Assembly (NCBI GenBank): GCA_027315345.1
Contig: DAHUYE010000083.1
Span: 40,295 to 104,294, forward strand
Source: Actinomycetota bacterium
Lineage (GTDB): Bacteria > Actinomycetota > Acidimicrobiia > Acidimicrobiales > JAJPHE01
DNA: 64,000 nt
Reading direction: 5' to 3'
Part shown: positions 29,267-37,482 of the stretch, in pieces
Layout of the letters: the number at the start of each line of letters is the position of its first letter
Numbering within the stretch: the first letter of the stretch is position 1
Position numbers and translations under genes: made by a program
Notes under the pieces: generated by a model
The model's input: the letters and a program-made list of their open reading frames with translations, nothing else
What the model was told of the DNA's origin: nothing
The model's database searches: none

Positions 29267-29824
29267 ATGACTGACAAGACCAACAACGCTGACGCGGTGG
29301 ACCTGCTGCTCGAGCAGCACCAGGAGGTGCGCCGGCTCTTCGACCAGGTCCAGACGGCCCAGGGCGACCAGCGCCGGGAGATGTTCGACTGCCTGCTGCG
29401 CATGCTGGCCGTTCACGAGACAGCCGAGGAGGAGGTCATCTACCCCCTGGTCCGGGCGGCCGTCCCGGACGGGGACGCCCTGGCCGATGCCCGCCTCGAG
29501 GAGGAGGCCGAAGGCAAGACCCTCCTGGCCGAACTGGAGAAGCTCGGAACGGCCGACTCGGCTTTCTCCCCCAAGCTCGCCACCTTCCAGGAGAAGGTGG
29601 ACGAGCACGCCCGCCACGAGGAGGAGAAGGTCTTCCCGGCTCTGCGCGAGCATGTAGACCCCGACAAGCTGGTGGCGGCCCGCAAGGCCCTGGAAACGGC
29701 CGAGGCCATCGCCCCGACCCATCCCCACCCCCACGGACCGGACAGCGCCTTGGGCAACATCGTGGCGGGTCCCATGGTGGCGGTGGTCGACCGGGTGCGG
29801 GACGCCCTGCGCAAGGCCGGCTAG
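29267..29824 (+). CDS. hemerythrin HHE domain protein
   Basis: 185 residues. Helical bundle with the di-iron ligands L-E-Q-H-Q-E-V near residue 13, H-E-T-A-E-E-E-V near 49 and H-A-R-H-E-E-E-K-V-F near 115. Likely roles are oxygen, NO or redox sensing or protection. AAGGAG at 29255-29260 abuts the first ATG (29261), so the second ATG at 29267, six bases away, is taken as the start. Its TAG and the convergent smpB stop share the palindrome CTAG. Confidence 0.88.
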   Translation: MTDKTNNADAVDLLLEQHQEVRRLFDQVQTAQGDQRREMFDCLLRMLAVHETAEEEVIYPLVRAAVPDGDALADARLEEEAEGKTLLAELEKLGTADSAFSPKLATFQEKVDEHARHEEEKVFPALREHVDPDKLVAARKALETAEAIAPTHPHPHGPDSALGNIVAGPMVAVVDRVRDALRKAG

Positions 29825-30333
29825 AAGCGGCCCCGCTGTCCCTGGCGGAACTCCCGGGCCGCCTCCCGATCCGAATCCCGCTCGGCTATGGCGGCCCGTT
29901 TGTCATAGGTCTTGCGGCCCTTGGCCACGGCCAGTTCGACCTTGGCTCGGCCCTCCTTGAAGTAGAGGGATAGAGGTACCAGGGTGAGATGCTGCTGGGC
30001 GACCCGTCCGGCCATCTCCTCGATCTCCCGCCGGTGGAGCAGAAGCTTGCGGGACCGATCCGGGTCATGGGCGCCGAACCCCTGAGCCCGCAGGTAGGGC
30101 GGTACGTGAACGCCGTGCAGCCACACCTCCCCGTTGTCAACCCGGGCGTAGGCGTCGCGCAGCACGACCTTTCCCTCCCGGAGGGACTTGACCTCGCTGC
30201 CAAGCAGGGAGATCCCCGCCTCGTAGGTGTCGATGATCTCGTAGTCGTGCCGGGCCCGGCGGTTCTGGGACACCGAGCGGTTGTTGGGGTCCTGTTTGAC
30301 CCCGGTGGCCCGGGTCCGCCCCTTCGGTGACAT
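29821..30333 (-). CDS. smpB: SsrA-binding protein SmpB
   Basis: 170 residues. N-R-R-A-R-H-D-Y-E-I-I-D-T-Y-E-A-G-I near residue 24 begins the OB-fold, with G-S-E-V-K-S-L-R near 46 and the basic C-terminal tail ending in Q-R-G-R-F. It binds tmRNA and places it in stalled ribosomes. ATG 30333 has a TACCCT box six bases upstream; the longer frame to 30690 overlaps the divergent mec gene. It is 1.7 kb from its RNA partner and not after ftsX as in many actinobacteria. Confidence 0.95.
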   Translation of the reverse strand: MSPKGRTRATGVKQDPNNRSVSQNRRARHDYEIIDTYEAGISLLGSEVKSLREGKVVLRDAYARVDNGEVWLHGVHVPPYLRAQGFGAHDPDRSRKLLLHRREIEEMAGRVAQQHLTLVPLSLYFKEGRAKVELAVAKGRKTYDKRAAIAERDSDREAAREFRQGQRGRF

Positions 30334-30339
30334 GGCTCC

Positions 30340-30345
30340 AGGGTA
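30340..30345 (-). promoter_or_regulatory. -10 box TACCCT, leaderless promoter of smpB
   Basis: Minus-strand TACCCT ends six bases before ATG 30333. The divergent mec box is only 15 bases away, so the two promoters overlap. Confidence 0.45.
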
Positions 30346-30360
30346 CGGGTCGCCGCCGGG

Positions 30361-30366
30361 TAGGTT
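30361..30366 (+). promoter_or_regulatory. -10 box TAGGTT, promoter of mec
   Basis: TAGGTT ends nine bases before ATG 30376. Confidence 0.45.
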
Positions 30367-30375
30367 GACCCGGCC

Positions 30376-30792
30376 ATGGCCCCCGGACTCCGTCTGTCCC
30401 GCCCCGTGTATCTCCAGATGGTCGGGCACTGCTACGACGCCCTGCCCGATGAGGGCTGCGGACTGCTCGGAGGCGATGCCAGGACCGCTTCGGCCTCGGT
30501 GTGCTACCCGACGGACAACCTGGCCCACTCCGCCCGCATCTATACCGTCGATCCCAGGGCCTACCTGGCCGCCGACCGGGACGCCGAAGCCCGGGGGCTG
30601 GCCATCCTGGGGGTCTTCCACTCCCACACCCACACCGATGCCTACCCCTCTCCCACCGATGTGGCCCAGGCTCCGGACCCCGACTGGCACTACGTCCTGG
30701 TCTCCCTACGGGACATCGCCCCGGTGGTGCGGTCCTACCGGATCCTCGACGGGAAGATCCGGGAGGAGCCGGTGGTTCTGGACAGTCAGTAG
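30376..30792 (+). CDS. mec: JAMM/Mov34 metalloprotease Mec of the CysO pathway
   Basis: 138 residues. The JAMM zinc site is complete: Glu in P-D-E-G-C-G-L-L near residue 27, and H-S-H-x7-S-x2-D near residues 84-97. In M. tuberculosis the homologue (Rv1334) releases cysteine from the CysO-Cys adduct. Here it is followed by cysO and cysM in the same order. Because this CysO ends in two extra residues after Gly-Gly, the protease may also trim the carrier to its active form (inference from the QbsD/QbsE pair of Pseudomonas). Confidence 0.9.
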   Translation: MAPGLRLSRPVYLQMVGHCYDALPDEGCGLLGGDARTASASVCYPTDNLAHSARIYTVDPRAYLAADRDAEARGLAILGVFHSHTHTDAYPSPTDVAQAPDPDWHYVLVSLRDIAPVVRSYRILDGKIREEPVVLDSQ

Positions 30793-30853
30793 AATCCCTA
30801 CCGTCCCAGTCAGATTTCCACCCGGGTCCCCCGGCTACCTCAGGAGTCCTCTC

Positions 30854-31135
30854 TTGGCTGTCGAAGTGCGCCTGCCCAACATCCTGCGGCCCCACGCCGG
30901 GGGACAGGCCACGGTGAGCACCGTGGGTTCGACCATCGGTGAAGTGCTCAAGGCCCTGGTGGCCGAGTACCCGGGCATGGCCGGCCAGCTGGTCACCGAG
31001 ACGGGGGAGATGCACAAGTTCGTCAACGTCTACGTCAACGATGACGACGTCCGCTACCTGGACAAGCTGGATACGAAGGTGACCGACGGGGACACGGTGT
31101 CGATCCTCCCGGCCGTGGCCGGGGGAGGGTTCTAG
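30854..31135 (+). CDS. cysO: sulfur carrier protein CysO (MoaD/ThiS fold)
   Basis: 93 residues, the same length as M. tuberculosis CysO. Beta-grasp ubiquitin-like fold with L-R-P-H-A-G-G-Q near residue 12, F-V-N-V-Y-V-N-D-D-D-V-R near 57 and D-G-D-T-V-S-I-L-P-A-V-A near 78. The C-terminus is G-G-G-F, not the bare G-G needed for thiocarboxylate formation, so Phe plus one Gly must be removed first. TTG 30854 has AGGAG at 30842-30846. It carries sulfide to CysM for cysteine synthesis. Confidence 0.9.
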   Translation: MAVEVRLPNILRPHAGGQATVSTVGSTIGEVLKALVAEYPGMAGQLVTETGEMHKFVNVYVNDDDVRYLDKLDTKVTDGDTVSILPAVAGGGF

Positions 31136-31155
31136 GCGGCCGCCGCCCGCTGACC

Positions 31156-32106
31156 ATGGCCTTCTACAACAACATCCTCGAGCTCATCGGCAACACCCCG
31201 ATGGTCGACGTATCGGAGCTCAGCCCCAACCCGAGGGTCCGCATCGTGGCCAAGCTGGAGGGCCAGAACCCGGGTGGCTCGGTCAAGGACCGCATCGCCC
31301 TGGCCATGATCGAGGAGGCGGAGAAGGACGGGCGCCTCTCGGAGGGAAAGGTGCTGCTGGAGCCCTCCTCGGGCAACACCGGCATCGGAATGGCCATGGT
31401 ATGCAAGGTCAAGGGCTACCGGCTGCGCATCGTCATGCCGGCCAACGTCTCGCCGGAACGGCGCCAGCTGCTGGAGGTGTGGGGGGTAGACCAGATCATC
31501 GAATCCCCCGGCAACGAGGGCTCCAACGGGGCCGTCCGCCTGGCCCGCCGGCTGGCGGCGGAGGATCCGGAATTGGTCTTCCTCTACCAGTACGCAAATC
31601 CGGCCAACCCCCGGGCCCACTACGAGGGCACCGGGCCGGAGATCTGGAGAGACTGTCCGGAGGTGACCCACTTCGTGGCCGGCCTCGGCACCAGCGGGAC
31701 CCTGATGGGCGTGGGTCACTATCTCAAGGACCAGAACCCGGCCATCAAGGTGTGGGCCATCGAGCCACCGTCGGGGGAGATGGTGGACGGCCTGCGCAAC
31801 CTGGAGGACGGCTACATCCCGCCCATCTTCGATGAACAGGGTGGCGCGGAGCTGCTGGACAACAAGACCATTGTCGGCCCGAGGGATTCCATCGAGTGGA
31901 CGCGGCGCCTGCGAGATGTGGGGGTCTTTGCCGGGATCAGCTCCGGAGCGGTGCTGGCCGGGGCAGCCCGCTGCGCGTCACGCATCGATGAAGGCGTGAT
32001 AGCCGTGGTCCTGCCCGACGGGGGATGGAAGTATCTCTCCACCGGAGCCTGGACCGACGACATCGACCTGGTGACCGAGCGGGCCAAGACCACCATCTAC
32101 TTCTAG
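31156..32106 (+). CDS. cysM: O-phosphoserine sulfhydrylase-type cysteine synthase CysM
   Basis: 316 residues, PLP enzyme of the cysteine synthase family. PLP Lys is in N-P-G-G-S-V-K-D-R near residue 44, the substrate loop is S-S-G-N-T-G near 74, and the phosphate cup G-T-S-G-T near 177. Its place directly after cysO and mec points to the M. tuberculosis CysM type, which uses O-phosphoserine and thiocarboxylated CysO rather than free sulfide. Twenty bases separate it from cysO. Confidence 0.93.
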   Translation: MAFYNNILELIGNTPMVDVSELSPNPRVRIVAKLEGQNPGGSVKDRIALAMIEEAEKDGRLSEGKVLLEPSSGNTGIGMAMVCKVKGYRLRIVMPANVSPERRQLLEVWGVDQIIESPGNEGSNGAVRLARRLAAEDPELVFLYQYANPANPRAHYEGTGPEIWRDCPEVTHFVAGLGTSGTLMGVGHYLKDQNPAIKVWAIEPPSGEMVDGLRNLEDGYIPPIFDEQGGAELLDNKTIVGPRDSIEWTRRLRDVGVFAGISSGAVLAGAARCASRIDEGVIAVVLPDGGWKYLSTGAWTDDIDLVTERAKTTIYF

Positions 32107-32113
32107 GCGCCCT

Positions 32114-32917
32114 GTGGACGACCGGCCGATCGGGGTCTTCGACAGCGGCTTCGGGGGCCTGACCGTGGCCCGGGCCATGATCGACCTGATTCCGGCCGAG
32201 GACATCGTCTATGTGGGCGACACCGGCCGCTACCCCTACGGGCCCCGGTCCCAGGAGGAGGTGCGGGAGTTCGCCCGTCAGATAGCCGCCGGCCTGGTGG
32301 GCGAGTACGGCGTCAAGATGGTGGTGGTGGCCTGCAACACCGCCGCCGCCGCCGCCCTGGAACTGCTGCGCTTCGAACTGGACGTGCCCGTCCTGGGGGT
32401 GATCGACCCGGGCCTGCGGGCCGCCCTGCGGGCGACGCGCAACCAGCGGGTCGGGGTCATCGGCACGGTCGGAACCATCGGCTCGGGCGCCTACCAGAGG
32501 GCGGCCCGATCCCTGCGCAGCCGGGCCGAGCTGGTATGCGCCGCCTGCCCGGGGTTCGTGGAGTTCGTGGAACGGGGTGAGACCGACAGCGAGCAGGTTC
32601 ACGTCCTGGCCGAGCGCCTGCTCCACCCGGTCACCGCCGCCGGGGTGGACACCCTGCTGCTGGGTTGCACGCATTATCCGTTCTTGGCCCGCACCATCTC
32701 CGATGTGGTGGGCCGGGAGGTGGTGCTGGTCTCGTCGGCCGATGAGACCGCCTTCGAGGTCAAGGCCATCCTGGAGGAGACCGGGCTGGGCCGGCGCAGC
32801 CCGGCCAAGGGCGCCCACCGCTTCGTATCCTCGGGCGACATCGACACCTTCCGCCGGCTGGGCCGGCGCCTGCTCGGTCCCGAGTTGGACCAGGTGGAGG
32901 CCCACTCGTGGAGCTGA
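32114..32917 (+). CDS. murI: glutamate racemase
   Basis: 267 residues, makes D-glutamate for peptidoglycan. Both catalytic Cys are present: V-A-C-N-T-A near residue 74 and G-C-T-H-Y-P near 185; the N-terminal F-D-S-G-F-G-G-L-T-V is typical. GTG start seven bases after cysM. Its end overlaps the next gene by ten bases. The order murI, MBL protein, rph, rdgB equals Rv1338-Rv1341. Confidence 0.95.
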   Translation: MDDRPIGVFDSGFGGLTVARAMIDLIPAEDIVYVGDTGRYPYGPRSQEEVREFARQIAAGLVGEYGVKMVVVACNTAAAAALELLRFELDVPVLGVIDPGLRAALRATRNQRVGVIGTVGTIGSGAYQRAARSLRSRAELVCAACPGFVEFVERGETDSEQVHVLAERLLHPVTAAGVDTLLLGCTHYPFLARTISDVVGREVVLVSSADETAFEVKAILEETGLGRRSPAKGAHRFVSSGDIDTFRRLGRRLLGPELDQVEAHSWS

Positions 32918-33627
32918 GCCTGACCGTGTTGGGAAGCAGTGGCAGCTATCCCGGACCGGGTAGGGCCTGCAGCAGCTACCTGGTCGAAGGTGGGGGAGTG
33001 CGCGTCTGGGTCGACGCCGGATCGGGCAGCCTGGCCAACCTCCAGCGCCATGTGGCGCTCTCGGAGGTGGATGCCGTGATCATCTCTCATGAGCACGCCG
33101 ACCACTGGCAGGACATCGAGGGCTTCGCCATCGGGTGCCACCTCCTGCTCCGGCTCCCCCCGATTCCCATCTACGCCCCGGCCGGGCTCAGGGGCCGGAT
33201 GCAAGGCCCCGCCGGCGCCTTTCTTTGGAATGACGTCACCGACGATGACCGGATCCGGATCGGAGGTTTGGAGGTGAGCTTCCACCGGACCGACCACGGA
33301 CCCGAAACTCTGGCCATGCGCTTCGACCGCGGCGGGCGGGCCCTCGGTTACTCTGCCGACTCCGGACCCGGGTGGTCCCTCGAGGCCCTCGGACGGGGAC
33401 TCGATCTCGCTCTGTGCGAGGCCACCTACCTGGCTGACAGAGAGGGAACCTTGCAGCACTTGAGCGCGCGTCAGGCGGGGGTGTCGGCCCGCGCCGCCGG
33501 CGCCGGCCGTCTGGTCATCACCCACCTCCAACCCGGCGTGGATCCCGAACGGGCCCGGGCCGAGGCGGAAGCCGCCTTCGGAGCCCCGGTGGAAGTGGCC
33601 ATCGAGGGCCTGAGGATCGAACTGTGA
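32908..33627 (+). CDS. metallo-beta-lactamase-fold phosphodiesterase-like protein (Rv1339 type)
   Basis: 239 residues. Metal motif S-H-E-H-A-D-H (HxHxDH) near residues 57-63, a later Asp in Y-S-A-D-S-G near 150, and a final His in I-T-H-L-Q-P near 205. By synteny it matches Rv1339, described in mycobacteria as an atypical class II cAMP phosphodiesterase. It belongs in the same fold as RNase Z, so the substrate should be treated as inferred. GTG start; its stop overlaps the rph start (GTGA). Confidence 0.8.
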   Translation: MELSLTVLGSSGSYPGPGRACSSYLVEGGGVRVWVDAGSGSLANLQRHVALSEVDAVIISHEHADHWQDIEGFAIGCHLLLRLPPIPIYAPAGLRGRMQGPAGAFLWNDVTDDDRIRIGGLEVSFHRTDHGPETLAMRFDRGGRALGYSADSGPGWSLEALGRGLDLALCEATYLADREGTLQHLSARQAGVSARAAGAGRLVITHLQPGVDPERARAEAEAAFGAPVEVAIEGLRIEL

Positions 33628-34361
33628 GCCGCCGGGACGGCCGGGAGGCCGCCGATCTGCGGCCGGCCTCGTTCGAGAGGGACTACACCGAGTTCGCGGC
33701 CGGATCGGTCCTGGTCTCCATGGGCCGCACCCGGGTCCTGTGCACGGCGTCGGTGGACGAGCGGGTGCCGCCGTGGATGCGGGGCTCGGGCAAGGGCTGG
33801 GTGACGGCGGAGTACTCCATGCTGCCGGGGTCCAGCCCGGAGCGGGTCGACCGGGAGGCGGCCAGGGGCAAGCAGTCGGGTCGTACCCAGGAGATCCAGC
33901 GCCTGATCGGCCGATCCCTGCGGGCCGTGACTGACCTGGTGGTCATGGGCGAGATGCAGGTCGTCCTCGACTGCGACGTGCTCCAGGCCGACGGGGGCAC
34001 CCGGACCGCCTCCATCTGCGGGGCCTGGGTCGCTCTCCACGACGCCTTCACCCGGTTGGGCCAGACCGGCCGGCTGTCGGCCCATCCCATCCAGGCCGGC
34101 CTGGCGGCGGTCTCGGTGGGCGTCATCGACGCCGTGCCCATGCTCGATCTCGACTACTCCGAGGACAGCCGGGCCGAGGTGGACATGAACGTGGTCATGA
34201 CATCGAGCGGGCACTTCGTGGAAGTGCAGGGTACCGCCGAGGGGGAGCCCTTCAGCCGGTCCGAGCTGGATCAGCTCCTGGCTCTGGCCGAGCAGGGCTG
34301 CGGCCGGCTGCTGGAGATGCAGGCGGCGGTGGTGGCCCAGCCTCCGGCGCCCCGGACCTGA
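33624..34361 (+). CDS. rph: ribonuclease PH
   Basis: 245 residues, phosphorolytic 3' trimming of tRNA precursors. N-terminal [11 protein letters not shown], then [26 protein letters not shown] near 57, G-R-S-L-R-A near 94 and the conserved D-L-D-Y-x-E-D near 173. Fully embedded in the murI-rdgB operon with four-base overlaps on both sides. Confidence 0.95.
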   Translation: MSRRDGREAADLRPASFERDYTEFAAGSVLVSMGRTRVLCTASVDERVPPWMRGSGKGWVTAEYSMLPGSSPERVDREAARGKQSGRTQEIQRLIGRSLRAVTDLVVMGEMQVVLDCDVLQADGGTRTASICGAWVALHDAFTRLGQTGRLSAHPIQAGLAAVSVGVIDAVPMLDLDYSEDSRAEVDMNVVMTSSGHFVEVQGTAEGEPFSRSELDQLLALAEQGCGRLLEMQAAVVAQPPAPRT

Positions 34362-34951
34362 CCCGCGCCCCGGCCAGGCTGATCCTGGCCACGGCCAATC
34401 CGGGCAAGACGGCGGAGATCCGCGCCGCCCTGAGCGGAATCGAGCTCCTGGCCCGGCCCGAGTCCGTGCCCGAGGTGGACGAGACGGAATCCACCCTGGA
34501 GGGCAACGCCGCCCTCAAGGCCCGGGCCCTGCGCGACGCCACCGGGGAGGCCGCCCTGGCGGATGACACCGGCCTGGAGGTGCTGGCCCTGGATGGAGCC
34601 CCGGGCGTGTACTCGGCCCGCTGGGCCGGCCCGGGAGCGACCTATGCCGACAATGTGGCCAAGTTGCTGCGGGAGATGGAGGGCCGGACCGACCGGCGGG
34701 CCCGGTTCCGTTCCGTACTCACCATCGCCTATCCCGACGGCTCCGAACTGAGCGTGGAGGGAACGGTTGACGGTCTCATCACCACCGAGGCCAGGGGGAG
34801 TTCCGGCTTCGGGTACGACCCGGTGTTCGCACCGGCGGGGGCGGGAGGCAGGACCTTCGCCGAGATGGATATCGCCGAGAAGAACGCCATCTCCCATCGG
34901 GGCCGGGCCCTGGCCGCCCTGGCCACCCGGCTCGGTGTCACCAGCCCCTGA
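34358..34951 (+). CDS. rdgB: XTP/dITP diphosphatase (RdgB/HAM1)
   Basis: 197 residues if it starts at CTG 34358, which overlaps the rph stop (CTGA). No ATG, GTG or TTG exists in frame before GTG 34466, yet the conserved start [10 protein letters not shown] lies upstream of 34466 (CTG 34379 begins that motif). Further landmarks are A-D-D-T-G-L near residue 68, S-G-F-G-Y-D-P near 149 and S-H-R-G-R-A-L near 180. It removes deaminated purine nucleotides. A CTG start, or a start at 34379, is inferred. Confidence 0.9.
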   Translation: MTRAPARLILATANPGKTAEIRAALSGIELLARPESVPEVDETESTLEGNAALKARALRDATGEAALADDTGLEVLALDGAPGVYSARWAGPGATYADNVAKLLREMEGRTDRRARFRSVLTIAYPDGSELSVEGTVDGLITTEARGSSGFGYDPVFAPAGAGGRTFAEMDIAEKNAISHRGRALAALATRLGVTSP

Positions 34952-35930
34952 GATCCACCGGCCAGGTCTCCACGACCTCTTCCCCGTCCACGATGTGCAT
35001 GGCCTCGTGATAGGCGACGGTGGGATCGACGTGGGCAGGGATGACCTTCACCCGGTCTCCCACCTTCAGCTTCGAGTCCGGTGAGAAGGTGGTGTGCTCG
35101 TCCGAGCAGAACCAGACCGAACCTCCGACCACGGTCGGGTTTCCGTGGTCCATGCCGAGTGACTTGAGCCCGCAGTCGGCCACCGCCCACTGGTCGTTGA
35201 CGGAGATGACCCTGGCCAGCACGTGGAGAGCCTGGACGAAGGGGAGTTCCAGCTTGGCGTAGGCGGTGTCCATCAGCGCGTAGGAGCCGGCCTGGATCTC
35301 GTTGGCCCAGGTGTTGATGTCGTAGGTGCCCGTCCCCCCCGCCGAAATCAACTCACCGCCGGTCTGGGCGTGGGCGGAGAGGAGCAGCTCCATGCACGGG
35401 CCGATCTGAGCCACCCGGGCGGATCGGTCCTCGACTCCCACCACGTGGCCCTCGTAACCCATCACCCCCCGCACCTCCAGGCCCCGGGCCCGGGCCAGGT
35501 CGGCCAGCCGCCCGGCCTGATCCGGGGGAGCGCCGCAGCGGGGCAGGCCCACGTTGATGTCGATGACCACCTCCCGGACCCCGCCGGCGGCGGCCGCCTC
35601 GATGGTCGCCTCCGAGTCCACGGCCAGGGTCACCCGGGCACCGGTCTCCACCACCCGCCCCAGCCGGGAGGCGTCGGCCACCTCATTGGCCAGCATGAGG
35701 TCCTCGCCCATACCGGCCGCCGCCATCCCTTCCACCTCCCGGACGGTGGCCAGGGTGAACCGCCCGGCCCCGTGGGCCACCTGACGCCGGGCCAGGGCCG
35801 TGCACTTGTGGGCCTTGACGTGGGGCCGGAGGCGGGGCCCGGGCAGGGCGGCGGCCATGGTGGCCAGGTTGGCCTCCAGGGCGGCGCCGTCGACGATCAG
35901 GGCCGGGGTCTGCAGCTGGGAGATGTGCAC
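34938..35930 (-). CDS. D-threonine aldolase-like PLP enzyme (alanine racemase N-terminal fold)
   Basis: 330 residues. PLP Lys in L-R-P-H-V-K-A-H-K near residue 34, G-Y-E-G-H near 170, and G-G-T-G-T-Y near 206. The metal site near the C-terminus reads P-A-H-V-D-P-T, the H-x-D form of D-threonine aldolases rather than the H-x-C of D-serine dehydratases. GTG 35930 is preferred because residues before it look non-coding. Its stop overlaps the convergent rdgB end by 14 bases. Confidence 0.82.
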   Translation of the reverse strand: MHISQLQTPALIVDGAALEANLATMAAALPGPRLRPHVKAHKCTALARRQVAHGAGRFTLATVREVEGMAAAGMGEDLMLANEVADASRLGRVVETGARVTLAVDSEATIEAAAAGGVREVVIDINVGLPRCGAPPDQAGRLADLARARGLEVRGVMGYEGHVVGVEDRSARVAQIGPCMELLLSAHAQTGGELISAGGTGTYDINTWANEIQAGSYALMDTAYAKLELPFVQALHVLARVISVNDQWAVADCGLKSLGMDHGNPTVVGGSVWFCSDEHTTFSPDSKLKVGDRVKVIPAHVDPTVAYHEAMHIVDGEEVVETWPVDLRGW

Positions 35931-35965
35931 GGGCCAGTCTGGCCGGGCCAGCCGCCGGCCGCCGG

Positions 35966-37435
35966 TCAGACGCCGGCGGCTTTGGCCAGCTGGTCCATAT
36001 CCTTCATGATGTCTTCGAGCAGGTCCCACAGGTCGGGGACGAGCTCCCGGCAGCTGACCAGCCCGAAGTCGAGGGTGTCGAGATAGCTCTGCACGGTGAT
36101 GTTGAGACCCTGGCCGTCGAGGATGGTGGAGACCGGGAAGTAGTGCATGAGCCGGGCCCCGGCCATATACAGGGGCTGGCGGGGCCCGGGCACATTGGAG
36201 ATGACCAGGTTGAAAGCCGGGCTCTGGCGGCCCAAGCGGGTCACCAGCCGGGTGGCCTGGGCGAAGACAGCCGGCGGGGGGAACTGGGCGAAGTCGGTCA
36301 GGGCCTCGGCCGGCAGGGCGTTCCAGAGCTCTTTGGCCCCGACCATGGCCTCGTGGACGGCCTTGACCCGCTCGATCGGATCCTCGATGTCGGTGGGAAG
36401 GACGGCGGCCAGGCCGGAGACCCGGTTGGTCCATTTCTCCGTCTCCTCCCCGGTGCGGATGGATACGGGGATCATGGAGACCAGGGGGGCGTCGGGCAGG
36501 GAGTCGTGCCGGATCAGCCAGGTGCGCAGGCCCCCGGCGCAGACGGCCATGACCACGTCGTTGACGGTGGCCCCGAGGGCGTTCTTGATCTGTTTGACCG
36601 TGTCCAGCGAGCTGGAACGGAAGGCGAAGCGGCGATGGGCGGTGATCGCTTCATTGAACGGGGTCTTGGGCGCCGACAGGGTGGGCAGCCGAGGCAGGGG
36701 ATTGGCATCCTCCCGCCGGCGGCCCAGATTCATGACCGTGCCCAGGGGACCGCGCAGGCTGTTGCGGAGCTGGCGGCCGGCCTCGGCCATGATCGGGTTA
36801 CGAGTGGCCTGACCGAGCTGGCGCATGGTGCGGGCGGTGACCAGGACGGCCCGGCCCGGCTTGCGGATCAGGTTGGGCAGGACCCGGGCCAGCACCTCGA
36901 TGTCGGTGGGGCGCCGCTCCGGGGTCCAGGGGTGATCCGGCGCCGCCACCGCCTGGCCGGCCTCGCTCTCATCCATCATCATCGTCAGCAACTCGGCCCC
37001 GGAGGCGCCGTCGACGGTGGCGTGGTGGACCTTGGTCAGGATGGCGAAACGGTCGCCCTCCAGGCCCTCGATGACGTAGCTCTCCCACAGGGGCCGGTTC
37101 CGGTCGAGGGGCCGGCCGATGATGCGGGCGACAACATCGCCCAGCTGCTCATCGGTCCCGGGAGGGGGCACGCCGGTGTGGCGGACGTGGTAGTCCAGGT
37201 CGAAGTCGGCGTCCTCGATCCACAGCGGGTGGTCGAGACCGAGCGGCACCGAAACCAGCTTGCGCCGGAGGGGCTCGAGCAGGTGCAGGCGGCTCTCCAC
37301 CTGGGCCCGCCACGCGTCCAGGGGGTTGTAGTCGGGCTTGGGTTTGGAGAGGATGGACAGGCCCGATACGTGGCCGAACTGCTTGGCCGTCTCCATGTAC
37401 AGGAACGTGGCGTCCAGGCCGGTCAGCTGCTTCAC
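35966..37435 (-). CDS. wax ester synthase/diacylglycerol acyltransferase (WS/DGAT)
   Basis: 489 residues. The active-site H-H-A-T-V-D-G (HHxxxDG) is near residues 139-145; the family start M-K-Q-L-T-G-L-D-A-T-F-L and the late N-V-P-G-P-R-Q-P-L-Y segment near 420 are also present. It makes triacylglycerol or wax esters as storage lipid, as in Tgs enzymes of mycobacteria. AAGGGGGA stands before the ATG, and a TAGACT box is about 45 bases upstream. Confidence 0.92.
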   Translation of the reverse strand: MKQLTGLDATFLYMETAKQFGHVSGLSILSKPKPDYNPLDAWRAQVESRLHLLEPLRRKLVSVPLGLDHPLWIEDADFDLDYHVRHTGVPPPGTDEQLGDVVARIIGRPLDRNRPLWESYVIEGLEGDRFAILTKVHHATVDGASGAELLTMMMDESEAGQAVAAPDHPWTPERRPTDIEVLARVLPNLIRKPGRAVLVTARTMRQLGQATRNPIMAEAGRQLRNSLRGPLGTVMNLGRRREDANPLPRLPTLSAPKTPFNEAITAHRRFAFRSSSLDTVKQIKNALGATVNDVVMAVCAGGLRTWLIRHDSLPDAPLVSMIPVSIRTGEETEKWTNRVSGLAAVLPTDIEDPIERVKAVHEAMVGAKELWNALPAEALTDFAQFPPPAVFAQATRLVTRLGRQSPAFNLVISNVPGPRQPLYMAGARLMHYFPVSTILDGQGLNITVQSYLDTLDFGLVSCRELVPDLWDLLEDIMKDMDQLAKAAGV

Positions 37436-37482
37436 CGCGGTCCCCCTTGGTGCCGGTGCCTCACGCCCCGGACGGGCGGAGT

